This document shows positions 8,277 through 17,599 of a stretch of DNA of 34,337 nt, in pieces. Numbering within the stretch: the first letter of the stretch is position 1; every line of letters begins with the position of its first letter. Where the stretch lies: NCBI GenBank assembly GCA_016744755.1, contig JADGDT010000007.1, positions 3,717-38,053 on the forward strand, read 5' to 3'. The translations under genes were made by a program, and so were the position numbers. The notes beneath the pieces are model-generated. The model did no database searches. It was not told the origin of the DNA and saw only the letters and a program-made list of their open reading frames with translations. This stretch comes from Ichthyobacteriaceae bacterium (GTDB lineage: Bacteria; Bacteroidota; Bacteroidia; Flavobacteriales; JADGDT01).

Positions 8277-8891
8277 ATGAAAAATTACACTAAAGTATCA
8301 GACTTCATAAAAGGTCTAGACATAAATACTATTCCAGAAGATAGGAAACCACTTTTACAGGAATACATAGATTTTATGAAACAAAAAATAGAAACAAACA
8401 AGCCAATATTGATTAATGCAATTTGCACTCATAATTCTCGTCGTAGTCATTTAACACAAATATGGTCGCAAGTAATGGCATTAGAACTTGGAATAGATAA
8501 TGTATTTGCTTTCTCAGGAGGTACAGAAGCTACCGCTATGTTTCCTATGGTTACACTAATTCTAGAGAAAACTGGATTTGAAATTGTAAAACTTTCGGAA
8601 GAAAAAAATCCTGTTTACAGTGTAAAGTATGCCGATAATGCACACCCTGTTATTTGTTTCTCTAAAACTTACGACAATGCATTTAATCCGAAATCAAGTT
8701 ACGTTGCAATTATGACTTGTTCTGATGCCGATGAAAATTGTCCTGTAGTTTTTGGAGCAGATAAAAGGGTAAAACTTACCTACGAAGACCCTAAAGTATT
8801 TGACAACACACCTCTACAAGAAGTAAAATATTTAGAACGCAGTGCACAAATTGCAACTGAAATGAAATATGTATTTTCTAATTTGAAGTAA
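8277..8891 (+). CDS. arsC: Arsenate reductase, thioredoxin-coupled LMW-PTP type
   Basis: CX5R P-loop (ICTHNSRRSHLTQIW) plus MTCSDADENCPV matching the CSDAD-NCP redox cysteine loop of pI258-type ArsC. Confidence 0.85.
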   Translation: MKNYTKVSDFIKGLDINTIPEDRKPLLQEYIDFMKQKIETNKPILINAICTHNSRRSHLTQIWSQVMALELGIDNVFAFSGGTEATAMFPMVTLILEKTGFEIVKLSEEKNPVYSVKYADNAHPVICFSKTYDNAFNPKSSYVAIMTCSDADENCPVVFGADKRVKLTYEDPKVFDNTPLQEVKYLERSAQIATEMKYVFSNLK

Positions 8892-9091
8892 TTACACTTT
8901 TCAAAATACTATAGACCTACGAGCGTCTACTATCTTGTAGAGTTGAGTAAAAAAGTCACAAGCAGATGTTTGATTGGATACAAAATATAGCTAATTACTT
9001 AGTTTTCGACTTACTAAAACTTAGTACCGATAAATCTAGCAGAAGTTCTAAATTATTTTACTTATGTTTGCAATATATCTATAACAACTTA

Positions 9092-9598
9092 ATGCAGAAG
9101 AAGGTTTCAGCCATATTATTAACTATACTTTACTTAACAAGTAATACAGGTTTTGCCATAAACCTCGAATTTATTGAGCATATGTTTATGGATGATATTA
9201 ATGCCGAATGTTCTTTAAGTGACTACCACCACGATGATGAAGGCAACTGTAGCTTCTATGCATACACTTGCGAATATTTGATTAACAGTAAATCTGTAGA
9301 GCCAATACATACAATCTACGACTACCTAAACGAAGGTGTAAAACACAACCACGATACTCACAACTGTAAATCAGAATTATTAGTTCTAATTACTAACAAA
9401 GATTTATTGTCAAACAATTATCAGGTTAAAATTCCCAATTTACACTTCCCTGTTTCAAAAAATTACACTCATTTAATTGAGCAAATGTACAATGCTCTAG
9501 TTTATTCAACAGAAGACACAAAAGATTTTCCTAAAAGTACAATTCATTTCAAAGAACCACTCTACGTTGCTTTTCAGCAATTAGTCCTTTACTCATAA
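9092..9598 (+). CDS. Exported His/Cys-rich protein upstream of the RND pump, possible divergent HYC_CC_PP-type protein
   Basis: Internal ATG at 9092 gives a signal-peptide-like start MQKKVSAILLTILYLTSNTGFA; HHDDEGNC and KHNHDTHNC clusters; longest ORF starts at 8966. Confidence 0.6.
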   Translation: MQKKVSAILLTILYLTSNTGFAINLEFIEHMFMDDINAECSLSDYHHDDEGNCSFYAYTCEYLINSKSVEPIHTIYDYLNEGVKHNHDTHNCKSELLVLITNKDLLSNNYQVKIPNLHFPVSKNYTHLIEQMYNALVYSTEDTKDFPKSTIHFKEPLYVAFQQLVLYS

Positions 9599-9599
9599 T

Positions 9600-9770
9600 T
9601 ACTTCTTTTCGTCATCCTGAATATAGTTTTTGAACGATAGTGATAAATCAAAACTGAAGGATCTATTTTTAAAACTCTTAAGGTTGAATAACAAACAACC
9701 TAATAGACTATTAGATTCCATTTCCTCTTGTGTTCACAAAAGAACTACACTCATAATGACCTAGACTTAA
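9600..9770. repeat. Degenerate intergenic repeat remnants (CGTCATCCTGAA...TGAAGGATCT; TAGATTCC...AATGAC)
   Basis: Resembles interspersed elements common in Bacteroidota; includes CTAATAG-A-CTATTAG palindrome at 9700-9714. Confidence 0.4.
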
Positions 9771-9847
9771 ATTCTAAAAACAAATAAATCTCAATACAAT
9801 CTTAGTGCCTTCTTTATGCACTTTGAAGTTAAGATAAATTCAAAAAA

Positions 9848-12800
9848 ATGATTAATGCAATTATAAAATTTTCCATCAAAAATAAAGTTTTTGTCTGGCT
9901 AATGACCATAGCTCTAATTTTAGGAGGATTATACTCAATGAATAAGGTACCGCTAGATGCTGTTCCTGATATAACCAACAACCAAGTACTTGTAATTACT
10001 ACAGCTCCCAATCTTGGAACAGAAGATATCGAACAATTTGTAACATACCAGGTTGAGCTAGCTGTAGCTAACTTACCCGATGTAATAGAAATTAGAAGTG
10101 TATCTCGTTTCGGGCTTTCGGTAGTAACAATAGTTTTCAAAGATGAAGCTGGCACTTACCTTCCTCGACAATTAGTTAGTGAAGCACTCGCCGAAGTTAA
10201 AAGTAAAATTCCAGAAGGTTTTGGAGAACCATTTATGGCTCCTATAAGTACTGGACTTGGCGAAATTTACCAGTATACCTTAGAGGTGTCTCCCAAATTT
10301 GAAGATAAATTCGACGATATGGAGTTACGTACTATTCAGGAATGGATAGTAAAACGTCAGATGGCAATGTTGCCAGGTGTGGTTGAAGTTAACTCATTTG
10401 GAGGTCGTGGTAAACAATACGAAGTATCTATAAACCCTGACAAGCTTAGGAGTATGAATGTGACTATGTCTGACGTGTTCGACGCTCTAAAAGATAATAA
10501 TCAAAATACTGGAGGTGCTTACATCGAAAAAAACCACCAGGCAAACTTCATTCGTGGCGAAGGTTTAATGCGGTCTATCGAAGATATTAAAAATACACTT
10601 GTAGAAAACAGAGATGGCCGTGCAATATTTATACGCGATGTTGCCGAAGTTAAATTCGGAAGCTTTGTTCGTTACGGAGCTTTTACAGAAAACGGTAAAG
10701 GTGAAGCTGTAGGTGGAATAGTGATGATGCTTAAAGACGAAAATTCTAACGATGTAATTGATGCTGTAAAAGAACGTGTGGCATTAATTCAGAAATCTTT
10801 ACCCGAAGGTGTAACTATAAAACCTTTCTTAGACAGGAGTAAACTAATAAAAAACACAACCTCTACAGTTGCTGAGAATCTTGCTTTAGGTGCCTTAATC
10901 GTAATCTTCATTCTAGTTATTTTCTTAGGTAACCTTAGAGGTGGATTAATTGTTGCTTCTACAATTCCACTAGCACTTTTGTTTGCTTTTATTATGATGA
11001 ACATCTTTGGTGTTTGGGCAAACCTTATGAGTTTAGGAGCTTTAGATTTCGGTATTCTTATTGATGGAGCTGTAATTATAATCGAGAGTATGATTTTCTA
11101 CCTCCACAGTAAAAGCCTCATAGGAACAAAATTAACTGCCGAAGAAAGAGATAAGATAGCATTTAAATCTGCTTCAAAAATGATGAATTCTGCTTTCTTT
11201 GGTCAGCTTATTATATTGATAGTATTTATTCCTATTCTAGCATTACAGGGTATAGAAGGAAAGATGTTCATCCCTATGGCTCAGACTTTTGGATTTGCGA
11301 TAATTGGAGTTGCTATTTTGAGTTTGACTTACATTCCTATGATGGCTGCAACTTTTTTGAACGCTCCTAAAACTGATAAAAAATCATTTGGAGATAAAAC
11401 TATTATTAAAATTGAGAACTTCTACTCTCTAATAATTCAGTGGGCGATAAATAATGGAAAGATTGTTATTTCTTCAGCACTAGCTCTTTTAATTACAGGT
11501 GTAATGTTGTTCAATTCTCTAGGAGCTGAATTTATTCCGAAGTTAGATGAGGGAGACCTTGCTTTTCAGATATTCATGAAACCAGGTACATCGCTTAGCG
11601 AGACTAAAGATGCTACAACTAAAATTCAGAAAATATTACTTGACAATTTCCCTAATGAGATTGAATCTATCCAAAGTAGAATTGGTGTTGCCGATTTACC
11701 AATGGATCCTATGCCATTAGATATTGCTGATTGTTTTGTTATACTAAAACCTCAAGACAGATGGACTAATGCTAATAGCAAAAAAGATTTGGCAGACAAA
11801 ATGAAAGAGGAACTAAAGATTATTTCAGGTATTAATTTCGAATTCACTCAACCATTAGAAATGAGATTCAACGAATTACTTACCGGAGTGAGAGAAGATG
11901 TAGCTGTAAAACTCTATGGCGATAATTTGGATATTCTAGCAAGTAAAGCTATAGAAATTTCTAAATTAATTTCTGGAATAGATGGTGTTGGAGGTGTAAA
12001 AGCCGAAGCAACTAAAGGTTTACCTCAAATAACAGTTACTTACAATAGAACTCAACTTGGATTATACGGACTAAAAATAAACGCCTTGAATACTGTTATT
12101 CAAACAGCGTTTAGTGGTGCTGTAGCAGGTAGTATTTACGAAGGAGAACGTATGTTTGACCTTGTAGTTAGGCTAGATGAAAAACACAGAAAAAGTATTG
12201 ATGATATCAAAAACCTATACATTACAACACCCGATGGAGTATCTATTCCTCTTAGCGAAGTAGCCGATGTTAGTTACAAATCTGGTCCTATGCAAATTGG
12301 TCGCGATAACACAAATAGGCGTACATATGTTGGTGTTAATGTTGAAGGCAGAGATATAAAATCTCTTGTTGAAGAAATTCAAGAAACACTCGACGAAAAA
12401 TTAGAATTACCAACTGGCTATTATATCCGATACGGTGGAGCATTCGAAAACCTAGAAAGAGCATCTAAAAGACTTGCTATTGTTGTTCCAATTGCACTTG
12501 CTTTGATATTTATGTTAGTTTTCTTTGCTGTAAAATCAATGAAATATACTCTAATGATTTACATGGCAGTACCATTTGCAGCCGTCGGAGGTATATTTTC
12601 TCTTTACTTACGCGATATGCCTTTTAGTATTTCGGCAGGTGTAGGTTTTATAGTTTTATTCGGTGTTGCTGTACTAAACGGTCTAGTCCTTATTAGTGGG
12701 TTTAGCGAGCTTAAAGCTGAAGGTATTCACAGCATAAAAGACATAATAGTTAAAGGTTCTATGCGTAGAATCAGACCTATATTACTAACTGCCTCTACAG

Positions 12801-14233
12801 ATATTTTAGGTTTTTTACCTATGGCAATATCTACATCAGCAGGAGCTGAAGTTCAGCAACCGCTAGCAACAGTAGTTATTGGGGGGATGCTAACCTCTAC
12901 CCTACTTACGCTTATTGTTTTACCTATACTTTATAATTGGATAGAAAACATGAAATTTAAATCGTCTTCTATAAACTCTAAAACTGCAATTGCTACAATT
13001 TTAGTAGTTGGAGTTACAGGTTTTACTAGTTCTGCATCTGCACAAGAAATTGATAGCACACCTGTACAAAGTACTAATGAATTAGAAGTATTAATTACAA
13101 AATTATCCCTTAATAAAGCTTTAAGTATTTCTAAGGAGAACTATCCTTCTCTGAAAAGCGCTCAACTAGAAGTCGACAAACAAAAGGCTCTTAAAAGTAC
13201 AGCATTCGATTTTGGAAGCACATCAATCTATACTGGTAAAGATGAAGTTTTAGAGAGGAATGCAGGAACTCAGAATATTATTGGAGTATCTCAAAACGGG
13301 ATAGATCTATTTTCTATGCCTGCAAAATCAGGTCTAGCTAATTCTAGAACCGACCGTGCATTGAATGCTCAAAATCTAACCGTACAAGTATTAACTAGAG
13401 ATGTATCTATTGCTTGGTATCGTGCTGCAATCAGCAAAAAACAATGGGAATTATTTAGTCAACTAGATAGTCTATACGAGAATTTTGAGGAAGTTGCCAA
13501 AATAAGATATAAGACTCAGCAAACATCTAAACTAGAGTATATATCGGCATCTGCTAAGTATAAACAATTGAAAGTAAACACCAAAAAATCTGAAAGCAAC
13601 TACTATGCTGCTTTACAAATATTGAACCAGTATTTGGTTTTACCAGAACAATTTGATGTTGATTTAGAAGCAATCAATAACAATTTATACATTGTTGATA
13701 ATTCGGATGACACCTTACAGTATAGTCCTGAATTGAAGTTGATGGAAACTACAAAACAAGTAGCAGAATCACAGTGGAAAGCACAGCGTTCTGGGTATTT
13801 ACCTAAGATAGATTTAGGATATTCGAAACAAGCAGTTGATGGTACATCTGGTTACTACGGTTGGCAAGTAGGTGTTTCTGTTCCTTTAGTTTTTAATACT
13901 CAACACGGGAAAACTAAAGCAGCAAAATTGGATATGTTGATTTCTGAAAATCAATACGAGCAAAGAAAATTAGAACTTAACGCTCAGTATAATCAAATGA
14001 TGAGCAGGTATTTAATTCTGAAAGATATAATTAATTACTACGAAACAGAAGCTCTACCTCTTGTAGACGAACAGATGGAGGCATCTACACTTTCGTATAA
14101 ATTGGGAAGCATAGGATATGTACAGTACATTCAGAATATGGAAGCAGCAATAAATACTTTACTTGATTTTTATATTCAACAAGCAGAATATTACGAGCTA
14201 TCAGCTCAGATAAAATATTTAACTGGAAAGTAG
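9848..14233 (+). CDS. CusA/CzcA-family heavy-metal efflux RND transporter fused to a C-terminal TolC-like outer-membrane factor
   Basis: N-terminal ~1030 aa is HME-RND (MINAIIKFSIKNKVFVWLMT..., GALDFGILIDGAVIIIES); C-terminal ~400 aa is TolC-like coiled-coil preceded by a signal-like TAIATILVVGVTGFTSSASAQE. Confidence 0.95.
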   Translation: MINAIIKFSIKNKVFVWLMTIALILGGLYSMNKVPLDAVPDITNNQVLVITTAPNLGTEDIEQFVTYQVELAVANLPDVIEIRSVSRFGLSVVTIVFKDEAGTYLPRQLVSEALAEVKSKIPEGFGEPFMAPISTGLGEIYQYTLEVSPKFEDKFDDMELRTIQEWIVKRQMAMLPGVVEVNSFGGRGKQYEVSINPDKLRSMNVTMSDVFDALKDNNQNTGGAYIEKNHQANFIRGEGLMRSIEDIKNTLVENRDGRAIFIRDVAEVKFGSFVRYGAFTENGKGEAVGGIVMMLKDENSNDVIDAVKERVALIQKSLPEGVTIKPFLDRSKLIKNTTSTVAENLALGALIVIFILVIFLGNLRGGLIVASTIPLALLFAFIMMNIFGVWANLMSLGALDFGILIDGAVIIIESMIFYLHSKSLIGTKLTAEERDKIAFKSASKMMNSAFFGQLIILIVFIPILALQGIEGKMFIPMAQTFGFAIIGVAILSLTYIPMMAATFLNAPKTDKKSFGDKTIIKIENFYSLIIQWAINNGKIVISSALALLITGVMLFNSLGAEFIPKLDEGDLAFQIFMKPGTSLSETKDATTKIQKILLDNFPNEIESIQSRIGVADLPMDPMPLDIADCFVILKPQDRWTNANSKKDLADKMKEELKIISGINFEFTQPLEMRFNELLTGVREDVAVKLYGDNLDILASKAIEISKLISGIDGVGGVKAEATKGLPQITVTYNRTQLGLYGLKINALNTVIQTAFSGAVAGSIYEGERMFDLVVRLDEKHRKSIDDIKNLYITTPDGVSIPLSEVADVSYKSGPMQIGRDNTNRRTYVGVNVEGRDIKSLVEEIQETLDEKLELPTGYYIRYGGAFENLERASKRLAIVVPIALALIFMLVFFAVKSMKYTLMIYMAVPFAAVGGIFSLYLRDMPFSISAGVGFIVLFGVAVLNGLVLISGFSELKAEGIHSIKDIIVKGSMRRIRPILLTASTDILGFLPMAISTSAGAEVQQPLATVVIGGMLTSTLLTLIVLPILYNWIENMKFKSSSINSKTAIATILVVGVTGFTSSASAQEIDSTPVQSTNELEVLITKLSLNKALSISKENYPSLKSAQLEVDKQKALKSTAFDFGSTSIYTGKDEVLERNAGTQNIIGVSQNGIDLFSMPAKSGLANSRTDRALNAQNLTVQVLTRDVSIAWYRAAISKKQWELFSQLDSLYENFEEVAKIRYKTQQTSKLEYISASAKYKQLKVNTKKSESNYYAALQILNQYLVLPEQFDVDLEAINNNLYIVDNSDDTLQYSPELKLMETTKQVAESQWKAQRSGYLPKIDLGYSKQAVDGTSGYYGWQVGVSVPLVFNTQHGKTKAAKLDMLISENQYEQRKLELNAQYNQMMSRYLILKDIINYYETEALPLVDEQMEASTLSYKLGSIGYVQYIQNMEAAINTLLDFYIQQAEYYELSAQIKYLTGK

Positions 14234-14256
14234 ATAACGAGTTACGGGTTACGAGC

Positions 14257-14325
14257 AGGTTGCTGAGCGTAGCCGAAGTAGGTTGCTGAGCGTAGCCGAA
14301 GTAGGTTGCTGAGCGTAGCCGAAGT
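14257..14325. repeat. Perfect 3 x 23-bp tandem repeat
   Basis: AGGTTGCTGAGCGTAGCCGAAGT at 14257-14279, 14280-14302, 14303-14325, followed by a partial unit AAGTTGC. Confidence 0.95.
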
Positions 14326-14479
14326 AAGTTGCAAGGAACGTGGGCCTAAGTAGAGTGCGAAGCTCCTACAAATGTCGTGTTAAGGTAAACTAAGCATTAT
14401 CGTTATACTAAATGAAGCCTTAGAGAAATTGATGGATCTATTGCAACAGTAATCGAAAGCAATTAATAAACAATCGCAA

Positions 14480-14520
14480 TAGATTCTTCGATTCCGCAAG
14501 CTCCGATCAGAATGACGAAT
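14480..14520. repeat. Interspersed-repeat-like remnant (GATTCTTCGATTCCGCAAGCTCCGATCAGAATGACG)
   Basis: Resembles the GATTCTTCGACTCCGCT...CAGAATGACG intergenic element frequent in Bacteroidota genomes. Confidence 0.5.
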
Positions 14521-14547
14521 ATTATAAAAGACTAAAAAATTAAAAAG

Positions 14548-15774
14548 ATGAATAAAAATTCAAAAAACATATTAGCCGTATTTGCACTTTCTACTGTATT
14601 AATTTCGTGTGGAAACGACAAATCATCATCAGAAAAAGATGGTAGTGAAACAGTGACAACTGAAATAAAAGATTCTCATAACGAAGAAGAAAGAGAAGAG
14701 CACGAGGAAGGGGTTGTAGAACTAACCACAAAACAGCAAGAATCTCTTGGCCTAAAACTAGGAAATTTTGAGATGCGTAATCTTACTACAACTGTAAAAA
14801 CTAATGGTCAGCTTAGTGTTCCACCATCAGCTACTGCCGATGTAACAGTTGCTATTGGTGGTAACGTGAAAAAGATTTACGTTTTCGAAGGAGACAAAGT
14901 TAAGAAAGGACAACTTTTAGCAACATTAGAGCACCCTAACTATATTTCTCTTCAAGAAGATTTTGCACAAATTGCTAATCAGCTTGAATTTGGAAAAACA
15001 GAATATGAAAGACAAGAAGAGCTGTATAAAAATAATGCTGGATCTGGTAAAGACTTTCAGAAAGCTAAATCTAATTATTTCTCTTTAAAAGCTAAATTCT
15101 CTGGATTGAAAGCTAGATTGAGAATGTTAAATATTTCTACAACAAATACTAAGAATGGTGAAATCATAAATAGCATAAAAATCCTTGCTCCTATTTCTGG
15201 TTACATTAACGATATAAATATTAGAGTAGGTTCGTTTGTAGATTCTGCGGATAAACTTTTCACTATTAAAGACAACTCACAACTTCATGCTGATTTCTTA
15301 ATTTTCGAGAAAGATATTTCTAAGCTTAAAATTGATCAGAAAATACATTTTGTAGGATCTGGATCTCCTGATAAAGAGTTTACAGGAAAGATTTTTGCTA
15401 TTAGTAAAGAGTTTGAATCTAACTCTCGTTCAGTAAAAATTCATGCCAATATAGATGGCGACAAAACCTACTTAATTCCTGGCATGTACGTTTCTGGACA
15501 TTTACATACCGATAAAATCAGTACTAAAACACTATCTAATAGAGCAATTGTTTCGGAAGGAACTAAATCTTACATCTTTATTTTGGACGAGGATCACAAA
15601 GAAGAAGGAAGAAATGCTTACAAGCAAATTGAAGTAGTTACTGGACGTAAAGACGAAGATTATACAGAAGTAAAACTTATGGACTCTATTCCTGAAAATA
15701 CCAAAATTGTTATAAACGTGGCGTACTATCTTCTCTCTGACATGAATAAAGAAGAAACGAAACACGAACATTAA
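14548..15774 (+). CDS. RND efflux periplasmic adaptor (CusB/CzcB-like lipoprotein)
   Basis: LSTVLISCGN lipobox; GGNVKKIYVFEGDKVKKGQLLATLEHPNYISLQEDF; ILAPISGYINDINIRVGSFVDSADKLFTI. Confidence 0.93.
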   Translation: MNKNSKNILAVFALSTVLISCGNDKSSSEKDGSETVTTEIKDSHNEEEREEHEEGVVELTTKQQESLGLKLGNFEMRNLTTTVKTNGQLSVPPSATADVTVAIGGNVKKIYVFEGDKVKKGQLLATLEHPNYISLQEDFAQIANQLEFGKTEYERQEELYKNNAGSGKDFQKAKSNYFSLKAKFSGLKARLRMLNISTTNTKNGEIINSIKILAPISGYINDINIRVGSFVDSADKLFTIKDNSQLHADFLIFEKDISKLKIDQKIHFVGSGSPDKEFTGKIFAISKEFESNSRSVKIHANIDGDKTYLIPGMYVSGHLHTDKISTKTLSNRAIVSEGTKSYIFILDEDHKEEGRNAYKQIEVVTGRKDEDYTEVKLMDSIPENTKIVINVAYYLLSDMNKEETKHEH

Positions 15775-15839
15775 AACAAATTAGGAACAAATTATTCTAG
15801 TATAATTTTGGTTACACAGCATCAGTAATATAAATAAAA

Positions 15840-15872
15840 AATCCCATCTACTAAATGTAGGTGGGATTTTGT
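15840..15872. terminator. Bidirectional intrinsic terminator
   Basis: ATCCCATCTAC-TAAAT-GTAGGTGGGAT flanked by A/T tracts, between convergent genes. Confidence 0.85.
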
Positions 15873-15873
15873 T

Positions 15874-16353
15874 TTATGGATTGTCAATGCATTGTTTTGG
15901 TTCTAAGCCTATCTTGATATTAGCAAACCAATAGGCTAGTTTCTCAACCTCTTCATTGGTCATTAAAGCTTCGGGATGTTGCCCTAAATATTCGTGCATT
16001 GGCATCCATCGCCTTCTGACCAAATCAGCATTTCTATCTATTTTTTTTTGTTTCTCTTCTTTAGTATATTTACTCCAAGTAGAGAAATTCAATTTTGCTT
16101 TACCGTCTTCTACATGACCCGAAACATACCATGACATTGGAGCTACACTAGCATACCAAGGATAGTTTGTATTGTTAGAATGGCAGTCGTAACAAGCATT
16201 AACTAACATTTTTCGAATATCATCTGGAGTTTCAATTTCATTCTCAAAACTTCCTTTAGGATTTATTTCTCCAATATTTTTTTCGGGAATAAATAACTGT
16301 ATCCCTAAAAATAAAGCTATGAAAAAATAGATAATATACTTTAGTTCGTTCAT
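15874..16353 (-). CDS. Heme-binding domain (haem_bd) protein
   Basis: 159 aa; NACYDCHSNNTNYPWYASVAPMSWYVSGHVEDGKAKLNFS and NEEVEKLAYW. Confidence 0.9.
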   Translation of the reverse strand: MNELKYIIYFFIALFLGIQLFIPEKNIGEINPKGSFENEIETPDDIRKMLVNACYDCHSNNTNYPWYASVAPMSWYVSGHVEDGKAKLNFSTWSKYTKEEKQKKIDRNADLVRRRWMPMHEYLGQHPEALMTNEEVEKLAYWFANIKIGLEPKQCIDNP

Positions 16354-16983
16354 TTATTTGCGAATAACAAATTCAGAATCTGACATTCTAACTTTAGCTA
16401 AACTTGCATACTTATCAGTATCTAAACGGAAGCCAACTGGTAATACCAAAACACTAGCCTGTCCATCTTCTTTAAGGTCAAGAACCTCATCGTATTTTTC
16501 TGGTTGAAATCCTGCTATTGGGCAAGAATCAATTCCTTCTAACGCACAAACAGCAAGTAAATTACCTAGTACAATGTGAGCTTGATATTCTGCCCAAACT
16601 TTCTTTTTAGCATCGTCCATACCTGATAGGAATCCCTTCATCATTTTAGACATTCCCTCTAGACTTTCTTCAGATACACCTCTTTGCTCTGCAATATCTT
16701 TTACATATCTATCTACTTGAGCATCGCCCAAATCAGTATCAACAGTAAGTACCAAAAGGTGAGATGCCTCAGATACTTGCTTTTGTCCCCAAGAATATTG
16801 AACTAATTCTTCTCTTAGTTCTTTGTTCTCTACCAAAACAATCTTTCCTGGTTGCAATCCAAATGAAGTTGCTGTAAGGTTTGCTGCTTTCAATAATGTG
16901 TCTAATTGTTCCTCGCTAAGTTTCTTTGATGTATCAAACTCTTTTGTTGCATATCTCCAATTTAGGCTATCTAAAATATTCAT
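16354..16983 (-). CDS. NAD(P)H-dependent oxidoreductase, nitroreductase family
   Basis: 209 aa; MNILDSLNWRYATKEFDTSKKLSEEQLDTLLKAANLTATSFGLQPGKIVLVEN. Confidence 0.92.
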   Translation of the reverse strand: MNILDSLNWRYATKEFDTSKKLSEEQLDTLLKAANLTATSFGLQPGKIVLVENKELREELVQYSWGQKQVSEASHLLVLTVDTDLGDAQVDRYVKDIAEQRGVSEESLEGMSKMMKGFLSGMDDAKKKVWAEYQAHIVLGNLLAVCALEGIDSCPIAGFQPEKYDEVLDLKEDGQASVLVLPVGFRLDTDKYASLAKVRMSDSEFVIRK

Positions 16984-17108
16984 GTTTTTTATCTTTTTTG
17001 TTGAGCTACAAATCTACAATGTTTATATGACAGTCGTCATACTATTTGATTATTTGAGAATAAGGTTTGTTTATGGTGATACAGTGAATTGTAATGCTGT
17101 GATGATAT

Positions 17109-17582
17109 TTAGTTTTTTGGCATTTTTTGCTTGTCGTAAAACTTAATCTCAAGCTGATAATTATCTAGAAGAATTGAAACCAAAGTAAACTCATCTTGCC
17201 ATATTTTCTGTTCTATTTTCTTGTCTTCGTACATTTGAGGGTTCCCCATGAAAGTTTCTAAACCAAACTTTTCCCTATTAGTTCTAACATAGGCATCGTA
17301 TAATTTCTTAGTATCTTTTGCCGGTTTTACACTATATTTTACAAATCCTGCAACAAGTTTATTATCGGCAAATAGGAAGTTGACATTTGCAGTATCTTTC
17401 ATTGATTGAATCTGATAACTTATCATATCGGCTGTTACCTTAAAATCAGGTTCTTGCTGATAAGTATTATTTATTTGCTCGTAAGTATCTCCCCAGTTAG
17501 AACGTGCAAAATCAGTTTCTGGAGTTGATTCTGTACAAGATATAAATGATATTAATAATAAAATATATGCTAGTTTCTTCAT
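17109..17582 (-). CDS. Hypothetical lipoprotein
   Basis: 157 aa; MKKLAYILLLISFISCTES lipobox. Confidence 0.75.
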   Translation of the reverse strand: MKKLAYILLLISFISCTESTPETDFARSNWGDTYEQINNTYQQEPDFKVTADMISYQIQSMKDTANVNFLFADNKLVAGFVKYSVKPAKDTKKLYDAYVRTNREKFGLETFMGNPQMYEDKKIEQKIWQDEFTLVSILLDNYQLEIKFYDKQKMPKN

Positions 17583-17599
17583 TCTGTATGAATTTATTT

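Noticed and set aside
9600-9770. Possible small gene or IS remnant
   Set aside because: No transposase-like frame; only short degenerate repeat pieces could be supported
9848-14233. RND-TolC fusion as a sequencing or frameshift artefact
   Set aside because: Single uninterrupted frame with a sensible linker; such CusA-TolC fusions are familiar in Bacteroidota
14257-14325. Possible CRISPR-like array (23-bp repeats)
   Set aside because: Units are directly abutting with no spacers; it is a simple tandem repeat
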